Position numbers and translations under genes: made by a program
Part shown: positions 1 to 11,898 of the stretch, piece after piece
Numbering within the stretch: position 1 is the first letter of the stretch
Layout of the letters: every line of letters starts with the position of its first letter
Source: Tetragonia tetragonoides
Lineage: Eukaryota; Streptophyta; Magnoliopsida; Caryophyllales; Aizoaceae
DNA length: 64,000 bases
Assembly: GCA_038025085.1 (NCBI GenBank)
Contig: CM076144.1
Span: 18,245,001-18,309,000 of the forward strand
Direction: 5' to 3'
Notes under the pieces: model-generated
What the model was told of the DNA's origin: nothing
Seen by the model: the letters and a program-made list of their open reading frames with translations, nothing else
Databases searched by the model: none

Positions 1-1055
1 AACTTCATCCACAACTATAAACTCAAAATATGCCAAACCAAAACCATTATGAAACTGAATGTATCAAGCACTCAAGAAATGAAAACTCACAACTAAAGAG
101 AGATAGCATTAGAAATTACTAAATTCCTAGCCAAAGAATACAAATAATGCTCTAGTAATAAAGGTTGAGAGAAACAAATGAAGGGACTTCCAGAATCGAC
201 AATGTAAAATGACATTAATTGACAGTGATAAGAAGATCCAACAATGAAAAATCCTTTGAGGAATTTCAGCAAACACTTGATGTGCATACATTTCTCACCA
301 CTAACAAGCACCAAACAACTCATTATCACACAAAAACAAAAGTATAAAGAGAACTTGCAATTTTGTTATGCCTTCTGATAGCATTGACAGCAACGAGAGA
401 GTCCGGGATGGTCACAAACTCACAACACTCACAAGGCAGTTCAAGTGCACATCAAAACTAAAGCCACAGTAGCATTCAATTTGAAGCCAATGCTCCAACC
501 CATTAGCTTAATTTCCGAAGTTCAACAACAGCATTGAAACTTAATACTAGTGATATTCTTGCAGATATTGAATGCCTTTTTCTGAGATAGAGCATATATA
601 TAGTGAATGTCAGAACGCACGAGCATAGACGAGACCAGTATTGCAAATGAAATTAGTAATACACAAGAACATCAGTAATTCAGTATCAACCCTATTCATT
701 TTCAAATAATTCATGTAATGCAAAAGATAAATAATCATAGATAGAGAAGAAGTGGAGACAGAAACATAGATTTTTCAACACTCTCATACTTAAGCTCATA
801 GTTTTAACACTACAAACGAAAAAATCAGCGAAAGAAACAAAGAACCAGATAAATACAGTAGTGTACCACAAATACTAGAAGCCTCCACGTACTCGGGATC
901 TATTCTCAGTTAAAACAACACGCACCAAAAACACAAATTAGCTTACCCAAAACCAGAGACAATCCGAGCATATGACTACGAAGCAACAATTTTCCGTTCA
1001 TCAAATAAAATTAACCAATAAAATCACAGTAAACATTAATTAGCTTTTAACTTAC
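1..1055 (-). other. Gene-free stretch, probable UPF3 intron
   Basis: AT-rich sequence without a convincing reading frame. It lies immediately downstream, in minus-strand sense, of a UPF3-like exon that ends at a consensus GTAAG splice donor (complement of 1051-1055). The simplest reading is intron sequence of that gene, at least 1 kb long. I looked for the next conserved UPF3 block on the minus strand and did not find it, so the next exon would lie left of the window or be lost. The intron assignment is inference. Confidence 0.4.
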
Positions 1056-1158
1056 CTTCATTGACAAAAACATGGCCATTAAAGAACTCAGCAAATTCGG
1101 AAACATCATCATGGGTGGTAAAGCTCACATAAGCTCGAGCATATGGCTTAGCGTTCGT
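1056..1158 (-). CDS. UPF3: UPF3-like exon (partial gene)
   Basis: On the minus strand, 103 bases read open through 34 codons plus one base, between an AG acceptor (1160-1159) and a GTAAG donor (1055-1051). The translation contains the block YARAYVSF and, further on, EFAEFFNGHVFVNE. This matches the conserved Smg4/UPF3 RNA-recognition-type domain of plant UPF3. From the family, UPF3 links the exon-junction complex to UPF2/UPF1 in nonsense-mediated mRNA decay. Only this exon is visible. Upstream in gene sense, the sequence turns at about 1150-1200 into the leader of a Ty3/gypsy element, so the gene is either interrupted in an intron or a relic fragment. The plus-strand reading frame starting at 1072 over this exon is an antisense shadow. 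The identity rests on motif recall. Confidence 0.75.
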
Positions 1159-1161
1159 CTC

Positions 1162-2078
1162 AATTATATGAATATCTTTGTGTTTGATAACAAGTTTAAT
1201 GCTATTCATTATTCTAACAAGGGTAAATGGTATTTGGATTTAGCCTACATGAGGGGTATCTTGAACCAAGCCTACTTCGAGTGGTATGCCGCCACTATGG
1301 GAGTCACTCTCATACCCAAAACCGTGATCCAATACCAAAGGGGAAAGTCGGTTTACTTCCCTCACATTCCTCCTATCCCCGAGTATTTTCCCGTGCATCC
1401 ACCACCAACGCAAGGGGAATCCTCGGCAATGCCCTCACCTACTCCTTGGGTGCCGGCTACGACGGAGGTTGAGCATGAGGTTGAGGTTCACTTTCCTACT
1501 CTTAACCGAGACCCCATTGAGGTGTTTGTGCATGGTCTTGTGTAGGTATTTGGTTGGTAGTTGCATGCCTGATAGTCTTTGCTATTAAACTTGGTGGTAG
1601 TGTTGATATTTTGGGTACTAACAAACATTTTTCCGTGGTTGTGTATATATTTTTGTGGCATAATGAACTTTGGCCACAATGATGATGATGGTTAGCTTTG
1701 ATGTATTTTGGTTTATGGCTAACCAAATTTTCAGCAAGTGTAGGGAAGCTACAAGGAGAGAATGTAGCTTGAAATGGTGTAATTTGAACCATTGAAATTT
1801 ATGTGTAATATTTGTAGTTATTAACTAGTTTTAGTTTGATGCTTTTTAGTTATATATATGCTATGATATGTGCATGAATTGCTATTAACTAAGGTGCTTA
1901 GAAACAAATTTTGCATGCTAGGATTTTTCCATGATTAAGGTTCTAAATGACCTTGATAATAGATTATAGTTTCGAAAATGAAAATTAGACTTAGATGCCT
2001 CCTAAATTTAAATAAATATAAGTCGACTATATGAATATGTGATTTAATATAATGTGCTAAACTTCCTAAATTATAGTC
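1162..2078 (+). other. gypsy-1 leader with a short reading frame upstream of gag
   Basis: Between the UPF3 exon and gag lies about 0.9 kb. An open frame from about 1162 to 1545 contains YFEWYAATMGVTLIPKTV and then a proline-rich tail (HIPPIPEYFPVHPPP). I do not recognise the protein. It is not a host gene that I can support. Because gypsy-2 also carries coding-like sequence upstream of gag (48849-49573), this is most likely an additional leader ORF of the element. From 1546 to 2078 I see only AT-rich untranslated leader. Confidence 0.4.
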
Positions 2079-3270
2079 ATGACGAATCAAGAAGGAGAGG
2101 TAGTAGTGACTGGAACCACTAGCCCGACTAATGGGGAAAACTCTAATGGAGGGCGGTTAGAAACTCTAGAGACCTTATGTCAATACTTTGGGACACCAAT
2201 TAATGGTCAACTAGAGGAGAGAGGAGAAATGAAAGAGAAAACTAAGGAACCCCAAGCCTTGTCTTTCAAAAACTTAGCTAATCACCACCCACCTACTTTT
2301 GAAGGGGGAGTTAACTCATTGTTGCTTGAGGATTGGATTAGAGACATAGAGAAGTTGTTTGAGGCCATAGGATGTCCAAAAGATCACATGATTAGTTGTG
2401 GGCAATACTACTTAAGGACAGAAGCTGATGATTGGTGGCAAGTTGTTAAGGAGGAACACCTTAGTAAACCTGATTTTGGTTGGGAGAAATTTAAGGAAAA
2501 GTTTAGAGAGAGATTTTATCCTAGGTCCCTTAGGAGAAGGAAGCAATAAGAGTTTGAGAATATGAAGCAAGGAAAAATGAGTGTAATAACGGAGTATGCT
2601 GCAAAGTTTAATGAGTTGTCACGATTTGCAGAAAATTTAGTGAAAGATGAGATAGATAGGATTGAGAGATTTGAGGACGACCTTACTTGGCGTATCCAAG
2701 AACTAGTCGCTGGGTCGTTAAACACTTTTCAGGAAGCTTATGACAAGGCAATTAACATAGAGAGGATCCAAGAAAGGCGTGATGCCATTATGGCACGAAG
2801 CAAGAATTGGAAGGAGAGAAATGGAATTGTCGAGAGAAAAAGGTCTAAAAGTCCACCTAGGAGTACTGGAGTGTTTCGATCTGGGGAAAATTTTAAGAGA
2901 AATGGAGGAAATGTGAGAAACTGTCCCCGTTGTGGAAAGAGTCACCCGGGAAAACCTTGTGGAATCAAACCCGTATGTTTTGCTTGTAACAGGCCTGGTC
3001 ATATCGCAAGTGAGTGTTATACTAGGAGACAGGTGAGGAGTGAGGAAGGATTTGATAGGAGAAACCACCAGCCCCAGAATGAAAATCGAAACTGGAACAA
3101 TGGCCGTGAGAATGGAAGGCAATTTACTGGAGTTAGAGATTGGAGGAATACCACCACTTTCCAAAAGGTCGTAACTCAACAACCTGGAAGTGTTGCTGGT
3201 ACTAGTCAAGCAGTTAGCCATAACAAGGGAAGGATTCACGTGATGAATCATCTAGAGGCTGACACTAGTC
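2079..3270 (+). pseudogene. gypsy-1 gag (capsid/nucleocapsid), interrupted
   Basis: ATG at 2079 opens a 157-codon frame ending at an in-frame stop (2547-2549). The same frame continues with the expected gag sequence to about 3270. The capsid region has the retrotrans-gag signature around DWIRDIEKLFEAIGC and ERFYPRSLRRRKQ. The nucleocapsid has a CCHC zinc knuckle, CFACNRPGHIASEC (C-X2-C-X4-H-X4-C), preceded by a second cysteine-rich stretch. Gag would form the virus-like particle and package element RNA. The stop separates the capsid N-terminal part from the rest, so no full Gag can be made without readthrough. Gag and protease share one frame, as expected for a single gag-pol polyprotein. Confidence 0.88.
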
Positions 3271-3960
3271 CTAACGTGGTTACTGGTGCTTTTCTCATTT
3301 ATTCTTATCCTGCAGTAGTTTTATTTGATTCCGGTGCATCACAATCATTTTAATCTACTGAATTCGGCAAGAAAAATAAATTACTACAAAATATTATCCC
3401 AAAAGTAGAAATCACAACTCCCGGAGGAATCACTGTACCTTGTGAACTCGTTTACAAAAATAGCCCTATACAAATAGCCAACAAAAATTTTCCTAGTGAT
3501 CTCATACAATTTAATTTGTCAGATTTTGATGCTATATTAGGAATGGATTGGCTTAGTAAATATTAGGCTAGAATTGAGTGTTACCAACAAAAAGTTTCAT
3601 TAAAAACCTTATCCGGGGAATGGGTAGAATATGACAGAATGAATATAACATCGCATTTTAGCATAGTTTTCGCCATGAATATTGCTACTCTAAATCGGAA
3701 AGACTATCCGAGTCATCTCTTCCAAATGACTGAATCCACACCAAAATAAAATGAATTACCAAAAATACCCATAGTATCAGAATTTTCCGATATATTTCCC
3801 GAAGAGATACTCGGTATGCCGCCAAAGAGAGCCATAGACTTTACCATAGAACTTATCCCTGGTACCGCACCAATTTCAAAAGCTCCTTATAGGATGGCCC
3901 TAGCAGAATTGAAAGAGTTGAAAACCCAGTTAGAGGAATTGTTGTAAAAAGTATATATTA
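3271..3960 (+). pseudogene. gypsy-1 retropepsin-type protease region
   Basis: In frame with gag, the sequence reads VVLFDSGASQSF and then a stop (3351-3353). The DSGAS motif holds the catalytic aspartate of retroviral-type aspartic proteases. The frame continues with the downstream signature DAILGMDWLSKY, stopped again at 3564. A further stop at 3747 precedes the linker to RT, with the block [10 protein letters not shown]. The active enzyme would be a homodimer that cleaves the polyprotein. Three stops within this stretch show it is non-functional. Confidence 0.85.
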
Positions 3961-5240
3961 GACCTAGTTTTTCACATTGGGGAGCACCTGTGTTGTTTGT
4001 GAGGAAGAAAGACGAAAGTATGAGGTTGTGCATAGATTATCGAGAGTTGAATAAGGTCACCATCAAAAATAAATATCCCTTGCCTAGGATAGATGATTTG
4101 TTCGACCAGCTTAAAGCTGCAGGAATATTTTCAAAAATAGATTTGAGGTCAAGATACTATCAGTTGAGAATTAAGGAGGAGGATATACCCAAGACTGCTT
4201 TTAGAATCCGCTATGGACATTATGAGTTTACTGTAATGCCCTTTGCCAATGCTCCTGCAACTTTTATGGATCTTATGCATAGAATTTTTTACCCTTACTT
4301 AGATCAATTTGTGGTAGTTTTCATAGATGACATTTTGATTTAATCGAAAGACAGAGAAGACCACAAGAAGCACTTGAGAATAGTCTTAGAAACCTTGAGA
4401 GAAAACCAACTCTATGCAAAATTGTCTAAATGTGAATTTTGGATCGAGAAAATAACTTTTCTAGGACATATTATTTCTAAAGATGGAGTGTCGGTAGACC
4501 CTAGCAAGATAGAAGCAGTTAAGGACTAGTCCAGACCAACCAATGTTCCAGAAATTCGAAGTTTCTTGGGATTAGCAGGATACTATAGGAGATTTGTGAA
4601 AGATTTTTCGAGGATAGCTAAGCACATCACCAACCTTTTGAGGAAAACCACAAATTTTCAGTGGGACGAGAAATGTGAGGAAGCCTTTCAGGAACTGAAA
4701 AATAGATTGACCACCGCACCTATTTTGACTTTACCTAATGAGGGAGAAGATTACGAAGTGTTTAGTGACGCATCTAAAAATGGGTTAGGTTGTGTACTTA
4801 TGCAGAATAGGAAAGTGATAGCCTATGCTTCTAGGCAGTTGAAACCTTATGAGATAAATTACCCAACCCATGACTTAGAATTAGCCGCAGTAGTTTTTGC
4901 TTTGAAAATTTGGAGACATTACTTGCACGGAGCTAAGTGTTATTTTTATACTGATTATAAGAGCTTAAAGTATATTTTTACCCAGAAGGAGTTAAACTTA
5001 AGGCAAAGAAGGTGGTTAGAATTATTAAAGGATTATGATTTTGAGATTAGATACCATGAGAGAAAAGCCAATGTTGTGGCACATGCTCTTAGCAGAAAAA
5101 CTCGTCGTTCAATATCACAGCCTTTAGAGAAAGAATTGGAGAAGCTTAGTCTTGAATTAGTGGAACAAGGAAAACCTGAGGAGATTATAGCCATGTTTTC
5201 GATACAACCCACTCTTTTTGAGGAAATTAGAGAATTGTAG
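3961..5240 (+). pseudogene. gypsy-1 reverse transcriptase and RNase H, interrupted
   Basis: The RT reads from the fingers motif ([29 protein letters not shown]) through FSKIDLRS to the catalytic FIDDILI box (YxDD equivalent). Relative to the family consensus recalled for this block, two residues are missing in the [11 protein letters not shown] segment. Stops lie at 3945, 4341 (just after the catalytic box) and 4527. RNase H follows from about 4730: the Ty3-type catalytic acidic residues can be placed at FSDASKNG and in the [10 protein letters not shown] and [14 protein letters not shown] blocks. The domain ends near [13 protein letters not shown], where the usual DALSR aspartate has become histidine. 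A stop at 5238 and a frameshift just after it (duplicated gatcc at about 5246-5256) separate it from integrase. Confidence 0.9.
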
Positions 5241-5249
5241 AAAATTGAT

Positions 5250-6651
5250 CCGATCCGGAGTTAGAGAAAATGAGGGAATTAGTGAGAAAAGGAGAATTAA
5301 CAGAAATTGAGGAACTTGAGGATGGTAGTTTGAAGTATAAGGGGAGGTGGTGTATACCACAAATTGAGGAATTGAAAGAAAAGATTTTAGGAGAAGCCCA
5401 TAACACACCGTATTCAGTACACCCTTGAAATAATAAGCTGTATCGAGATTTACAATCTCATTTTTGGTGGAAACGAATGAAGAGAGAGATAGCCGACTAT
5501 GTGTCAAAATGTCTTACCTGTCAAAGACTGAAGAGTGAACACCAGAAAACCGGAGGATTGTTACAACCTTTAGAGATTCCAAGTTGGAAATGGGAATCAG
5601 TGTCTATGGATTTTGTTACTGGATTACCTAGTACAAATTGAGGAATGAACACCGTTTGGGTTATAGTGGATAGGTTAACCAAAGTAGCAAGATTTATAGC
5701 GATGAAAGATACTTGGAGTTTAACCCAGCTTGCAGAAGCTTACATTAGAGAAGTTGTTAGATTACATGGTGTACCTAAGGATATCGTATCTGATAGGGAT
5801 ACTCGTTTTCTATCACATTTTTGGGAAAAGCTACAAGCCGCTTTTGGGACACAACTTAAGTTTAGCACGGCATTTCATCCAGCCACAGATGGGCAGACAG
5901 AAAGGACTATACAGACTCTTGAGGACATGCTTAGGTCTTGTGTTTTAGAATTTCAAGGAAGTTGGGAGAAACATTACCGTTGGTAGAATTTTCCTACAAC
6001 AATAGTTATCATTCCAACATAGACCAAGCCCCTTACGAAGCATTGTATGGGAGAAAATGCACTAGTCCTTTATGTTGGGTAGATTCAGAAGATACCTTGG
6101 TGTTAGGACCTGATATAGTACATGATACAATGGAACAAGTCAAGATTATACAAGGAAAAATGAAGGCCGCTCAAGATAGACAGAAGAGCTACGCCGACAA
6201 ACGGAGAAAACCCCTAGAATTCTAAATAGGAGATAATATTTTGATTAAGGTATCACCTATGAAAGGAGTTAAGAGATTCGGGCAGAAAGGAAAATTGAGC
6301 CCCAGATATGTTGGCCCTTACCGAATAGTCGAGAGAGTTAGAGAGGTAGCTTACAGAATCGAATTACCCTCAAAATACGAAAACATGCACAATGTATTCC
6401 ACGTATCCCAATTACGAAAGTACACGGGAGAGCAAAATCAAACCCAACAAATTGAGCCTATAGAATTATCTGAAAACCTTACTTTTGAGGAAATCCCAAT
6501 AGCTATCCTAGATTATAAGCAGAGGAAGCTACGCAGCAAAATCACACCGCTAGTCAAAGTTTTGTGGCAAAGTCCAACGATAGAGGAAGCCACTTGGGAA
6601 TCACAATCAGACATGCGGAACCAATACCCTCATCTGTTTACCCAAGGTTAG
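5250..6651 (+). pseudogene. gypsy-1 integrase with chromodomain-like C terminus, interrupted
   Basis: An N-terminal zinc-binding HHCC module is recognisable (EAHNTPYSVHP ... KCLTCQ). The catalytic core shows the DDE triad: [23 protein letters not shown] and the glutamate in [16 protein letters not shown]. The GPY/F-type module is at LSPRYVGPYRIVERV. The C terminus (EEIPIAILDYKQRKLRSK ... WESQSDMR) matches the weakly conserved chromodomain-like tail of chromoviruses, thought to direct integration to particular chromatin. Defects: stops at about 5428, 5639 and 6223, and a 1-base frameshift near 5975. The protein ends at 6651, shortly before the polypurine tract. Confidence 0.9.
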
Positions 6652-6680
6652 ATTTTTAAGTTTCGGGACGAAACTTATTT

Positions 6681-6694
6681 TAAGGGGGGTAGAC
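6681..6694 (+). promoter_or_regulatory. gypsy-1 polypurine tract
   Basis: The purine-rich run taaggggggtaga sits directly before the first TG of the 3' LTR and just after the end of pol. It is the expected plus-strand primer of reverse transcription. The preceding stem-like motif tttcgggacgaaac recurs at the same place in gypsy-2. Confidence 0.8.
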
Positions 6695-9600
6695 TGTAAT
6701 AACCCGAAAATTTTTAATTACTTAATTAAGCGATAATCTCGTGATTAACTTAATAAAACATAATTAAATTAACTTAGCACCTTAATTAAACTCAAAAATT
6801 TTAATTTCTTAAATTTTCGTATTAGCTTGATAAAACTCTATAAATTTTGTGATTAGGATTATCATTACGAAATTCTTATATTTCGTTATTTGCTTGATTA
6901 AACCTTTATTTGCCCACTAAACTAATTAACGTGTGATTAGATTCGCTAATCATAAAACTAATCTTCTAAATGCTCCAACTTACGTAACATGCATGGTAGT
7001 ATTACTATTACATGCAAAAACTAGATACTATTTATTTGATTATGACCTAATTTAATATAGTATAAGTGAGAGAAATTTATTTGTGACAAGTGTTATATTA
7101 GGTGGCAAAAATTCAGAAAATTAAAATAAAATAAAAACACAACCCATGGTTTTGCATGGCTAAAAATGCATAGGTGTATGGTTTCTTCACATGGGGCTTG
7201 ACAAAGGAAAATTCAGCCATTGTGGTGGGCTTCGATGAGTATTTTATATGCATAAAAACTAATGGAAAAATTGGAAAATAAAATGGGCCATTGATACACA
7301 TGGGTGGACTCAAATAGCAAGTTAAGTGAGCTAAGAAATCAGCTCAAATTATCTATAAAATGGGGGAGGGAAACTGAGTACAAAGAGGAAAAAGGAGAAG
7401 AGAAAAATAGTAAGAAAAGAAGAGAAAAATAAAGAAAGAAAATCTGAATTTTGATGGGTTAAATCACCTAAATTCTCACCAATAAAATTTAGAAGCACCA
7501 TACCTATAATCATCATTATCCCTCTTTCTTTTACTCTTCCCAAGCTCAAGTTTAATTGAGCAAGTTAAATCTTCTTACACCCTGCACCCGTACTACCCGA
7601 AACCCCAAGCCAACACAACAAACAAAATTAATTCTTCCAAAATAAATCTCCCAAAATCTATCTCACATTATCACAAAAGCAAATCAGAAATTTTAGTGAG
7701 AGAAAGTGAAGTAAAGAAGGGGAAAACCGAAAGAGAAAGAGAAGAAAAAGGGTAGAAAACTCAAACCAAAAATCTTGTACATTGTTAAATACATTCTAGA
7801 TCATAAAAATAAATACTTACACAATATTTTCTTTGTTTATCTCTACTCAAAATCAAGTTGGAAAGTCCACTTATTTTCTTCCTAAACCGAGATCAATTTC
7901 GGATTACGCAAGCAAGGTAATGTTCCTAAGCCTTCTTTTCGATTCTAGTTCTTGATCATGAAAGTGTTACACCTAAACCTTTAATCTTCATTTCCTATTC
8001 TTAGTCTTTCGAAAACTTGCCTAAAATAAACTTGATCATGTTCATCCAAACCTACTTTGCACCCTAACGTTGTTGCATGTCGATTTTGGACATTCTTGAC
8101 CAAAAATGAAAAAACCAAGTTAAATCAAGTGAAAATCCCAAATTCGTAACTTGATCTAAAAATGGACCACAAAACCATTTTCAAAAATGAAAATGTTGAA
8201 AATGAAAATAAAAGAAATAAAAACCCTAATTTTTTAAATTAACAAGAAATTAGTAAAAATCAAGAATCTTGCATTTTAAGCTCTTGAATGTTAATTTTGG
8301 ACTAATTAAAAGAAAATAAAATTCTAGGCTCAAGGTGATTGTCAAATAAATAGGAGGAATTGTTGTTTAGTCTTTTGCTTAAGTCAAGGTAATTTTCATG
8401 TCCATTAATCCCTTTATAAAATTATTTAAAAAACGATTTGATAATTTATGAAAATTATGAAAAGAAATGGACTTTTGTGAAGTTTTGGCCTTGCATGTTA
8501 CTCGAATGATGTTTGATGATGATTGTGAGTATTTTGGAAATTTATGACAAATTAGTTGTTTAAGTAATAAGATGGAATTATTGTGAAATTGTTGTGTTTT
8601 TGGTGGTGTCGTGAAAGAGTGATGGGAATTTGATAAATTGTGAGACTTATATGTTTGACAATTGATATTATGATATATTGAGGTGTTATCATGATTTATG
8701 GAAAGATAAATGTATACTTTGATTTATGGATAGTTTGAAAATGTTGTTGCATGTGAGAAATATTAAGAGTATATGAAAGTGAGCTTATATATGGATTATA
8801 TAATGCTGAAATTTTACTAAGTATGGTGACTTTGGAAGAATTTGACTTATGAGGACTTTTAAGGACTTAAGATACTAAAATAATGGGGTATATCAAGTTA
8901 TCACTTGATCCCAAACAAAGGGGAAAGAAAATTGTGTGAAATTGTCTGATCATTAACAAAAGACTAATTGTGGTAGCATTCAAGCTTTGCAACCTTGAAA
9001 TGATTGAAGGAAATGTGAGTTTAAGTGTGCACACTATAATAAAATGCCTATAATGCCCGGCCAAGAGCCTTAGTACAAATTGTGGGATCTTAGAGTCCAA
9101 AAAATTGTGAGTAAGAAGTTGGATTAAAAATCCAAGTGTTTATGAAAAATTAAGTGAATTATGATTAAGCTAGATAAGACCTTAATCACGCATCTCTTCC
9201 TACCACCTAACATAAAATGACTAACATAATTTTGGAGGTTTTACGAGTGGATTATTATGGATTATTATGACTAATTTGGTGATCTATGGATATTAAGAGA
9301 AGGTACTTTGTAAGATTGATCTTTTAATGACTATTGAAATATATGTGATTATTATTGTATTTATAAACACATCAGTTATTATATATATTATTTTTGACAA
9401 ACGACTTATGGTCGTAAAAAGGGTAAGTTTCTCAAAATTATTTTATTATTATTTTTACATAATGGGGTGAAATTGCTTAGCTTCTCGCTAATTTTCAGTT
9501 TATTTGTTGCATGTGATCCTTGCTCGAATTTATGGAGAAGTTTGATGGACGTTTGTTGCATGGCATGGGATGACGTAATCGTAATAATACTAGCTTACTT

Positions 9601-9822
9601 AGGATTGAAGTTAGGTCGTTATGTAATTAAGACAATAATTATTTTCCTTCGGTTGTTTTTGTAATTTCCCTAATGGCCTTGTATCCATTTATCTTAAAAT
9701 GGATACGGCGGTAATGACTTGGAATTTTTATGATAAGATATGACTTTTTGTTAATTGAGATCTTCCGATGATAACCTTCGATTAGATTATAATTAATCGG
9801 GGTTAAATTCCAGGTCGCTACA
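6695..9822 (+). repeat. gypsy-1 3' LTR (about 3.1 kb)
   Basis: It begins TGTAATAACCCG immediately after the polypurine tract and ends GTCGCTACA at 9822, giving the canonical TG...CA termini. No open frame of note is inside. At 3128 bp it is long but within the range of Tekay/Del LTRs. The 5' LTR is not in the window, so the two LTRs cannot be compared. Confidence 0.8.
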
Positions 9823-10560
9823 AAGAGAGTCATAAGTCATTTTAAGGGATTGAAGTCAATAAGAATGTTGTAGCTATTTTATCCCCAAGCAGTCTAGTTA
9901 GCACCTAGTTTGAGCTTTGTCGTCCTTGTGATTCTCGCAAGTGATAATGATTGTATGGTGACCATTAAACATATATCTCTGCCATAGGAGGTATAACAGA
10001 AGGTCTAAGGTCACCAATAATGAATCACTTGGCACGTCCAACAAGTAAGGGGTCAGCCCCATGGAAATGCAACAAGAAAACAGCTACATTGAAAGCAACG
10101 ATACCACAAAAGTCCCTTTTATTGGCAACGTCTACTAATTGTTGGCTTTTGTGAGATTCCTTTGTTTTTGAATTTAGTTTGTTTAACTCTTATTGTGCCT
10201 TTGAATAAGCTTGAATGCTCCTATATAAATAGGAGCCTTAGTAGTTGTTACAAATTAGATTTGATGAAAATGAAAACCAGTTTCTCAAGTTGAGTAAACT
10301 ACCAAAAGCCTTTATCTTTATTATTTTATCTAGCAGTGATGTGAGTGGTTCCTTTAACCTCTAAATGGTGAATTGTTTCCTTTGATTAGTCTTTTGGAAG
10401 TAGATTCTTAAACTTTGAGTGATGGACTAACCTTTATCTCAAGTTATATCATTGTTCTTAGGTTTGTTTATCTTAAATTGTTCTTGTGAATCAAAAAAAA
10501 TCTCACAAATAATAATCCGTCACGCATCATTATGTATTCTACCTCAATTGAAACAAACAA
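9823..10560 (+). repeat. Possible LTR remnant with TATA box
   Basis: No coding signal. A TATA-like ctatataaatag at about 10219-10231 is followed by sequence like the R/U5 part of a plant LTR (ggagccttagtagttgttac). The region may be a degraded LTR or solo LTR of an unrelated element. Neither terminus nor a target duplication could be defined. Confidence 0.25.
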
Positions 10561-11100
10561 AACCAAAGTTTTGAAATAAAACTAGTCACATTCTTTTAGC
10601 TTCTTAAATTCAAACACATGAGATGATCTGAACTATTTTCGGTCAAACTACTGCCAATCAGATTAGTTTTTTATGTTCCAGAATAACAAATTGAGTTATT
10701 TTTAACTAACATAATGTAATTTCAACAAACAAATAGTATCTTTAAAATTAAACTCGTCTTTTAAGAATCGTGGCAGTGTAAAAGCATATAATTTCAAAAT
10801 TTAAATGTCTTTCCCAATGGTTCTTGGCTACCCCTAAATACAACGAACTTCTTTCCCTTGTGTCGCTTATCCTTATTAATGGTGCGATTGGGCTTAGCAA
10901 AATAATGAAATTACTTATTTTTTAGAGAACATGAAATTTTTGTTTTGATACTTAATATGCATTAAGAGCAAGCCTCAATATTTGATTGTTTCAAATGACG
11001 AGATAGAACTAAAACTACCACTATGACAACAAAAATAACTTTGTTATTGACCAAATTCATAGCTATTTACTGTTAATGGATCTGGATCACTTTCATATTT
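10561..11100. other. AT-rich intergenic stretch
   Basis: I see no open frame, repeat terminus or RNA gene here. Confidence 0.5.
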
Positions 11101-11634
11101 GAGCTCCGTTTGGTTGGGGTGAAAACAGTTTTTCAGAAAAATAATTTTCCCACTTTCAATTGTTTGGTTTGCCATGAGAAGGACAATGGTTTTTAGGGGG
11201 AAAAGCATTTTCACCTATATATATGTAAATTCTTTTCCCTTCTTTAAGAAGGGAAAAAAATTTTCCGTTGGTGGGGCACTATATCCCTAGAGCACTAGTA
11301 GTGGACTTGATTATCGAGTTTGGTTGTCGGGACTTCGGGCCATAAAATCAAATCCGCACCCGACTTGATTGGGCTTCGGGCCGAACTTTTGGGCCACTTT
11401 CTCAAATTTGTTTTTTTTTACCTTCAAATAAGTATAACTTTTGACTCTGATATGCATTTGAGTTGATTGTTTTTTGAATCCACCTAACTTTTTGAGATCT
11501 ACGCAGCAAATTTCATTTTTTTGGACAAAGCAATTTTTTACATTTTAACCAATTAACCGAAAATGTGAACGAAAATACATTTTACACTGAAAATGTTTAG
11601 TTGAAAATAACTTTCGCCCAACCAAACAGAGCCT
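11101..11634. mobile_element. Non-autonomous TIR element (MITE-like, about 530 bp)
   Basis: The left end gagctccgtttggttgggg and the right end, read in reverse complement as aggctctgtttggttgggc, form imperfect terminal inverted repeats, followed on both sides by further complementary sequence (gaaaac / gaaagt). There is no ORF inside. The GTTTGGTTGGG-type terminus is common among plant hAT- and PIF-like MITEs. I could not identify a clean target duplication, so the superfamily is left open. Confidence 0.55.
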
Positions 11635-11898
11635 TAAAGTAGCGTGTAGTTGGTTACTATACAAATGTATGTTTCTTTTATTTTCATTGCCCATAATAAA
11701 AGAAAAATTTTAATTTATTTGGAAGTGTCATGAATGTGTTCAATTTATCTTAGTTCTCAAATTTCATAATAAATACAAAAGTTACAATATTACGTTGATT
11801 TTTCTTGAGTTAATCTGCTTTCTTACATGGTAATAGAGAGTGATACACACTCTCCTACTCTCTAACAACTTAGACTTCAAGCCTTGAAAAGTTCAACG

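Larger units (their letters stand above)
1159..9822 (+). mobile_element. gypsy-1: 5'-truncated Ty3/gypsy element, Tekay/Del chromovirus type
   Basis: Order on the plus strand: leader, gag with zinc knuckle, protease, reverse transcriptase, RNase H, integrase with a chromodomain-like tail, polypurine tract, 3' LTR. The pol domain order (RT before integrase) is that of Ty3/gypsy. RT and integrase motifs resemble the Tekay/Del lineage. No 5' LTR and no primer-binding site can be seen; the left end runs straight into a UPF3-like exon. Coding sequence carries at least ten in-frame stops (for example at 2547, 3351, 3564, 3747, 3945, 4341, 4527 and 6223) and frameshifts near 5245 and 5975, so the copy is dead. 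Possible right target duplication is AAGAG after 9822; its left partner is missing. Confidence 0.9.

Noticed and set aside
1072..1545. 157-codon plus-strand ORF starting MAIKELSKFG
   Set aside because: Its first 29 codons are the antisense of a UPF3-like exon and the rest is retroelement leader, so the ORF as a whole is an accident of the junction.
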